Under the pieces are notes generated by a model. That model made no database searches and was not told the DNA's origin. It saw only the letters and a list, made by a program, of their open reading frames with translations. This document shows positions 6,778 to 9,582 of a stretch of DNA of 9,582 nucleotides, one piece after another (positions within the stretch are counted from its first letter, which is position 1; the number at the start of each line of letters is the position of its first letter). The translations under genes were made by a program, and so were the position numbers. The stretch lies in contig JAEZFI010000103.1 in the NCBI GenBank assembly GCA_023437745.1, positions 1-9,582 on the forward strand, written 5' to 3'. This stretch comes from Actinomycetes bacterium (GTDB lineage: Bacteria > Actinomycetota > Acidimicrobiia > Acidimicrobiales > Microtrichaceae).

Positions 6778-8302
6778 CCTCGTAGTCGGCGATGCCCGAG
6801 TCGAGGGTGGCCCGCCAGTAGTTGTAGGTGTGGTCCGGCCAGTTGTTGGTGAGCCGGCCCTCCTCGGTCTTGTACCAGCTGTCGCAGCCGGCGACCCAGA
6901 CCGTGTCCTCGGCGAGGCGCTGGACCTCGGCGTCGGAGCGCTGCATCACCTCGGGCCGGACGTCCATCCACTTGGCGCCCGACCGCCACAGGTCCGCGAC
7001 GCACTGCACCACGTACTCCACCTGGCGCTCGGTCATGAAGATGATCGAGTTGTGGCCCAGGTTGGTGTTCGGGCCGTACAGGACGAACAGGTTCGGGAAC
7101 CCGCTGATCGACATGCCGAGATGCGCCGACGCGCCCTTCGCCCACTCCTCGTGGAGGTCCACGCCGTCACGTCCGCGCACCTCGATCGGTGTGAGGAACT
7201 TCGTGGTCTCGAAGCCGGTGCCGAAGATGATCGCGTCGGTGGGTCGGACGGTCCCGTCCGCGGTCTCGACCCCGTGCGGGTGGATCCGGGCGATCGGGTT
7301 CGTGACCACCTCGGAACTGGGCTGCAGGAGCGCCGGCCAGTAGTCGTTCGAGATCAGGATCCGCTTGCAGCCGATGGGGTAGTCGGGGATGACGGCGGCC
7401 CGGGGAAGGCCCTTCGCCACCAGCTTCTCGTACTCGGGGACGGCCAGCCGGGTGATCAGCTTCCGCAGCAGGCTCTTTCGCCGCATCAGCGTGAAGCGGG
7501 TCTCGAAGCGGGCCCAGATGCTGAACCGGTACGCGAGGTCCCAGCCGGGGACGTGGCGGAACGCGAACCGCTCCCACGGGCGGAACTCACGGTCGGGCTT
7601 CTCGATGATCCAGTTGGCGGAGCGCTGGTACACGGTGACCGCCGCTGCGTCCCTCACCACGTGGGGCACGAACTGCACGGCGCTCGCTCCGTTGCCGACG
7701 ACCGCCACGCGCTCGCCGCTCAGGTCGTGGTCGTGGTCCCAGCGGGCCGAGTGGAACGTGGTGCCCTCGAAGGAGTCGAGCCCGGGCAGGTCGGGGACGT
7801 ACGGGCGGTTGAGCTGACCGGTCGCGGCGATGAACACCTCGGCCTCGATCGGCTCGCCCTCGGCGAGGTCGACCCGCCAGACGCTGCGGCCCTCGTCCCA
7901 CGTCGCACGCGTGACCTCGACGCCGAAACGGCAGAGGGGGAGCAGGTCGTAGTCGCGGGCGACCTTCTCGAAGTAGGCGAGGATCTCCGACTGCGGTGAG
8001 AACTTGCGAGACCAGTCGGGGTTGCGGGCGAAGCTGAAGCTGTAGAGGTGGGACGGCACGTCGCAGGCCGAGCCGGGGTAGTGGTTGTCCCTCCAGGTGC
8101 CGCCGACGCCGTCGGACCGGTCGAGGATCGTGATGTCCTCGATGCCGGCTTCGCGGAGCTTGATGGCCGCGCACATCCCGCTCATCCCGGCGCCGAGGAT
8201 CGCGACCCGCGGCGCCGGACCCGAGGGTCGCGGGCTGGCCGGCACGGCCCTCCGAGCGCGCCAGCGTGCGAAGTCGGACCGAATCCCCCGAGGCGGTGCC
8301 AT
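6764..8302 (-). CDS. FAD-dependent Baeyer-Villiger-type monooxygenase
   Basis: A 512-residue flavoprotein monooxygenase. It has the FAD Rossmann motif GAGMSG (37-42) in VAILGAGMSGMCAAIKL, followed by GVGGTW (65-70). The Baeyer-Villiger fingerprint FxGxxxHxxxWD is present as FEGTTFHSARWD (178-189). The NADPH motif GNGASA lies at 203-208, and ATG (160-162) and FGTGF (360-364) link the domains. Enzymes of this class use NADPH and O2 to convert ketones or aldehydes to esters or lactones, or to oxidise heteroatoms; the substrate cannot be told from sequence. No signal peptide is seen. The start is ATG 8302, with AGGA 7 nt upstream; a longer open frame up to 8602 is low-complexity Arg/Pro-rich and overlaps the divergent gene. 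It lies convergent to thrC (14-nt tail overlap) and divergent from the ApgM-like gene. Nothing ties it to amino acid synthesis, so it looks like a separate insertion into the threonine cluster. Confidence 0.93.
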   Translation of the reverse strand: MAPPRGIRSDFARWRARRAVPASPRPSGPAPRVAILGAGMSGMCAAIKLREAGIEDITILDRSDGVGGTWRDNHYPGSACDVPSHLYSFSFARNPDWSRKFSPQSEILAYFEKVARDYDLLPLCRFGVEVTRATWDEGRSVWRVDLAEGEPIEAEVFIAATGQLNRPYVPDLPGLDSFEGTTFHSARWDHDHDLSGERVAVVGNGASAVQFVPHVVRDAAAVTVYQRSANWIIEKPDREFRPWERFAFRHVPGWDLAYRFSIWARFETRFTLMRRKSLLRKLITRLAVPEYEKLVAKGLPRAAVIPDYPIGCKRILISNDYWPALLQPSSEVVTNPIARIHPHGVETADGTVRPTDAIIFGTGFETTKFLTPIEVRGRDGVDLHEEWAKGASAHLGMSISGFPNLFVLYGPNTNLGHNSIIFMTERQVEYVVQCVADLWRSGAKWMDVRPEVMQRSDAEVQRLAEDTVWVAGCDSWYKTEEGRLTNNWPDHTYNYWRATLDSGIADYEVSRA

Positions 8303-8355
8303 CGCCAGATCCTGCCAGAACCGGGGCGCCGCGCGAGGCCTGCCAGACTGGGGCG
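8303..8355. promoter_or_regulatory. 53-nt divergent intergenic region with GCCAGA repeats
   Basis: This gap must carry the 5' signals of both the monooxygenase and the ApgM-like gene, unless promoters lie inside the genes. GCCAGA occurs three times in the same orientation, at 8304-8309, 8314-8319 and 8342-8347. The last two extend to a 9-bp repeat, CCTGCCAGA (8311-8319 and 8339-8347). The first two are 10 bp apart, about one helical turn. xAxxxT hexamers sit six nt before each start: CAGACT at 8344-8349 on plus, and CAGGAT on minus. Weak leaderless promoters are therefore possible. No strong -35 is visible. A shared operator is possible but unproven. Confidence 0.3.
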
Positions 8356-9510
8356 ATGAAGTACGTGGTGTGCGTGCCCGACGGCTGTGCCGACGAACCC
8401 TCCGACGCGCTCGACGGGCGGACGCCCCTCGAGGTGGCGTCGATGCCGAACCTCGCCGCGCTGGCGGCCCGTGGGGAGGTGGGCAGAGCGGGGGTGATCC
8501 CGCCCGGGATGCCCCCCGGCAGCGACGTGGGCAACATGTCGATCCTCGGCTACGACCCGGCGACCTACCACACCGGTCGCGCCCCGATCGAGGCTGCGGC
8601 ACTGGGGCTGAAGCTCCCCGACGACCGCCTCGCGTACCGCTGCAACCTCGTCACCGTGGGCGACGACGGCACCATGGTCGACTTCGCCGGGGGTCACCCG
8701 ACCGACGAGGTGGCGACCGAGGTGCTCGCCGCGCTCGACGCCGAGCTGGGCCGCGGTGCGGGCTCCGACCTCGAGTTCCACCCCGGCGTGCAGTACCGCC
8801 ACATCATGGTGGCGCCGGGGGACTGGATCGACGCCGACTGCGTGCCGCCCCACGACCTCACCGATCAGCCGGCGGTGTGGCCCACCGGACCGGCGGCGGC
8901 TCGTCTCACCGAGGTGATGGAGGCCAGCCGGGACATCGTCGGGCGGTTCGACACCAAGGCCAACCAGGTGTGGCTGTGGGGCCAGGGCTTCCAGCCGACC
9001 ATGCCGACGTTCAGGGAGCGGTACGGCCTGCACGGCGGGATCGTGACGGCGGTCGACCTCGTCCGCGGCCTCGGCGTGCTCGCCGAGATGGACCTCCCCG
9101 TCGTCGAGGGTGCCACCGCCTGGTACGACACCAACTACGAGGGCAAGCGTGACGCCGCGCTGGCCGGGCTGCGCGACGGCGCCGACCTGTACGTGGTGCA
9201 CGTCGAGGCGACGGACGAGGCTGGTCACGCCGGCAATGCGGAGGAGAAGGTCCGCGCGCTGGAGAACTGGGACTCCCGGATCCTCGCCGGGCTGGTGGAA
9301 GGCCTCGACGAGATGGGCCCCTGGCGGCTGCTCCTCCTGCCCGACCACGCCACCCCCCTCGACCTCAAGACGCACACCCCCGACCCCGTGCCGTACCTCC
9401 TCGTCGACTCGACGAACCCCGGGCCCGGTGGGACCTACACCGAGCGAGGCGTCGCCGACGCCGCCGTGGTCCCCGGCCACGAGCTCCTCGGTCGCCTCCT
9501 GTCCGCCTGA
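8356..9510 (+). CDS. ApgM-like phosphoglycerate mutase family protein; candidate homoserine kinase
   Basis: A 384-residue alkaline-phosphatase-superfamily protein of the cofactor-independent, archaeal-type phosphoglycerate mutase family (usual length about 400). The two-metal site is complete by analogy with bacterial iPGM. It comprises D9 in VPDGCADEP, the nucleophile-position S56 in GSDVGNMSILGYDP, D287 and H291 in EATDEAGHAG, D330 and H331 in LPDHATP, and H340 in THTPDPVPYL. Two roles are possible: 2-/3-phosphoglycerate interconversion, or the homoserine kinase role proposed for a subfamily found beside threonine genes in genomes lacking thrB. Here hom and thrC are 3 to 4 kb away and no GHMP kinase is seen, which favours the second role by context. 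The start is ATG 8356, where the conserved MKYVVCVPDG begins; the upstream in-frame extension overlaps the divergent monooxygenase. The ribosome site is weak, and a leaderless start is possible. Family is certain, function moderately so. Confidence 0.9.
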   Translation: MKYVVCVPDGCADEPSDALDGRTPLEVASMPNLAALAARGEVGRAGVIPPGMPPGSDVGNMSILGYDPATYHTGRAPIEAAALGLKLPDDRLAYRCNLVTVGDDGTMVDFAGGHPTDEVATEVLAALDAELGRGAGSDLEFHPGVQYRHIMVAPGDWIDADCVPPHDLTDQPAVWPTGPAAARLTEVMEASRDIVGRFDTKANQVWLWGQGFQPTMPTFRERYGLHGGIVTAVDLVRGLGVLAEMDLPVVEGATAWYDTNYEGKRDAALAGLRDGADLYVVHVEATDEAGHAGNAEEKVRALENWDSRILAGLVEGLDEMGPWRLLLLPDHATPLDLKTHTPDPVPYLLVDSTNPGPGGTYTERGVADAAVVPGHELLGRLLSA

Positions 9511-9526
9511 GCCCCCCGACGCGACC

Positions 9527-9535
9527 CGTTCTGTG
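9527..9535 (+). repeat. Truncated second copy of the lysA-hom palindrome (left arm start)
   Basis: CGTTCTGTG here matches the first nine bases of the inverted repeat at 3974. It sits in the same place relative to a gene: 17 nt after a stop codon, compared with 14 nt there. The match stops where the sequence turns into a G homopolymer. The rest of the element was probably not read correctly. The match is short, so the call is an inference. Confidence 0.5.
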
Positions 9536-9582
9536 GGGGGGGGGGGGGGGGCGGGGGGGGGGGGGGGGGGCCCGGCGGCGGG
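9535..9582. other. Poly-G tail, probable sequencing or assembly artefact
   Basis: From 9535 the sequence is a run of 17 G, one C, 18 G, then CCCGGCGGCGGG. It is unlike anything else in the window and codes for nothing. Runs of false G are typical of two-colour Illumina chemistry when signal is lost. The tail should not be treated as genomic DNA. Between the stop at 9510 and this tail only 24 nt of credible sequence remain. Confidence 0.8.

Noticed and set aside
6830..7999. 389-codon plus-strand frame opposite the monooxygenase
   Set aside because: Shadow frame. The minus strand carries the FAD, NADPH and Baeyer-Villiger motifs in correct order.
8303..8602. N-terminal extension of the monooxygenase to an ATG at 8602
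   Set aside because: The extra 100 residues are Arg/Pro/Ser-rich and overlap the divergent gene's conserved N-terminus. ATG 8302 has AGGA at 7 nt and sits the usual short distance before the FAD motif.
8182..9480. 432-codon minus-strand frame opposite the ApgM-like gene
   Set aside because: Shadow frame with no motifs. The plus strand has the full metal-binding set.
8356..9510. Plain glycolytic phosphoglycerate mutase as the only reading
   Set aside because: It cannot be excluded, but the neighbourhood with hom and thrC and the absence of thrB nearby make a threonine role at least as likely. No glycolytic gene is in the window.

Overview
The window is a high-GC (about 70%) bacterial segment with frequent GTG starts, tightly packed genes and the order argS-lysA-hom-thrC. 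That order is a known actinobacterial arrangement; Mycobacterium has argS-lysA-thrA-thrC-thrB-rho. The long-type threonine synthase, the DUF664-type DinB protein and the general style suggest an actinobacterium, perhaps of the Acidimicrobiia. The class is an inference from gene content, not a phylogenetic result.

Layout: positions 1-18 are a perfect palindrome. A DinB/DUF664 protein gene lies on the minus strand (49-651). Upstream of it, also on the minus strand, is a tRNA-Arg(CCG) gene (864-938) with an encoded CCA end and a likely terminator (816-855). Divergent from the tRNA and reading rightwards are argS (1085-2686), lysA (2689-3960), a strong 52-nt inverted repeat (3974-4025), hom (4070-5371) and thrC (5368-6777). 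thrC meets, tail to tail with a 14-nt overlap, a minus-strand flavin-dependent Baeyer-Villiger-type monooxygenase (6764-8302). A 53-nt gap then separates that gene from a divergent plus-strand alkaline-phosphatase-superfamily protein of the archaeal-type (ApgM-like) phosphoglycerate mutase family (8356-9510). The last ~48 nt (9535-9582) are almost pure G and look like a sequencing or assembly artefact.

How the genes work together: lysA ends lysine synthesis. hom makes homoserine and thrC turns O-phosphohomoserine into threonine. The kinase step between them (thrB) has no classical GHMP-type gene here. The ApgM-like protein belongs to the family from which a non-orthologous homoserine kinase has been proposed on the basis of neighbourhood with threonine genes. 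It is the obvious candidate for the missing step, separated from thrC only by the oppositely oriented monooxygenase. argS and the tRNA-Arg(CCG) gene form a divergent synthetase/cognate-tRNA pair.

I see no CRISPR array, transposase, phage gene or defence system. The most interesting items are the candidate alternative homoserine kinase, the long palindromic element between lysA and hom, and the apparent start of a second copy of that element exactly where the sequence collapses into poly-G.
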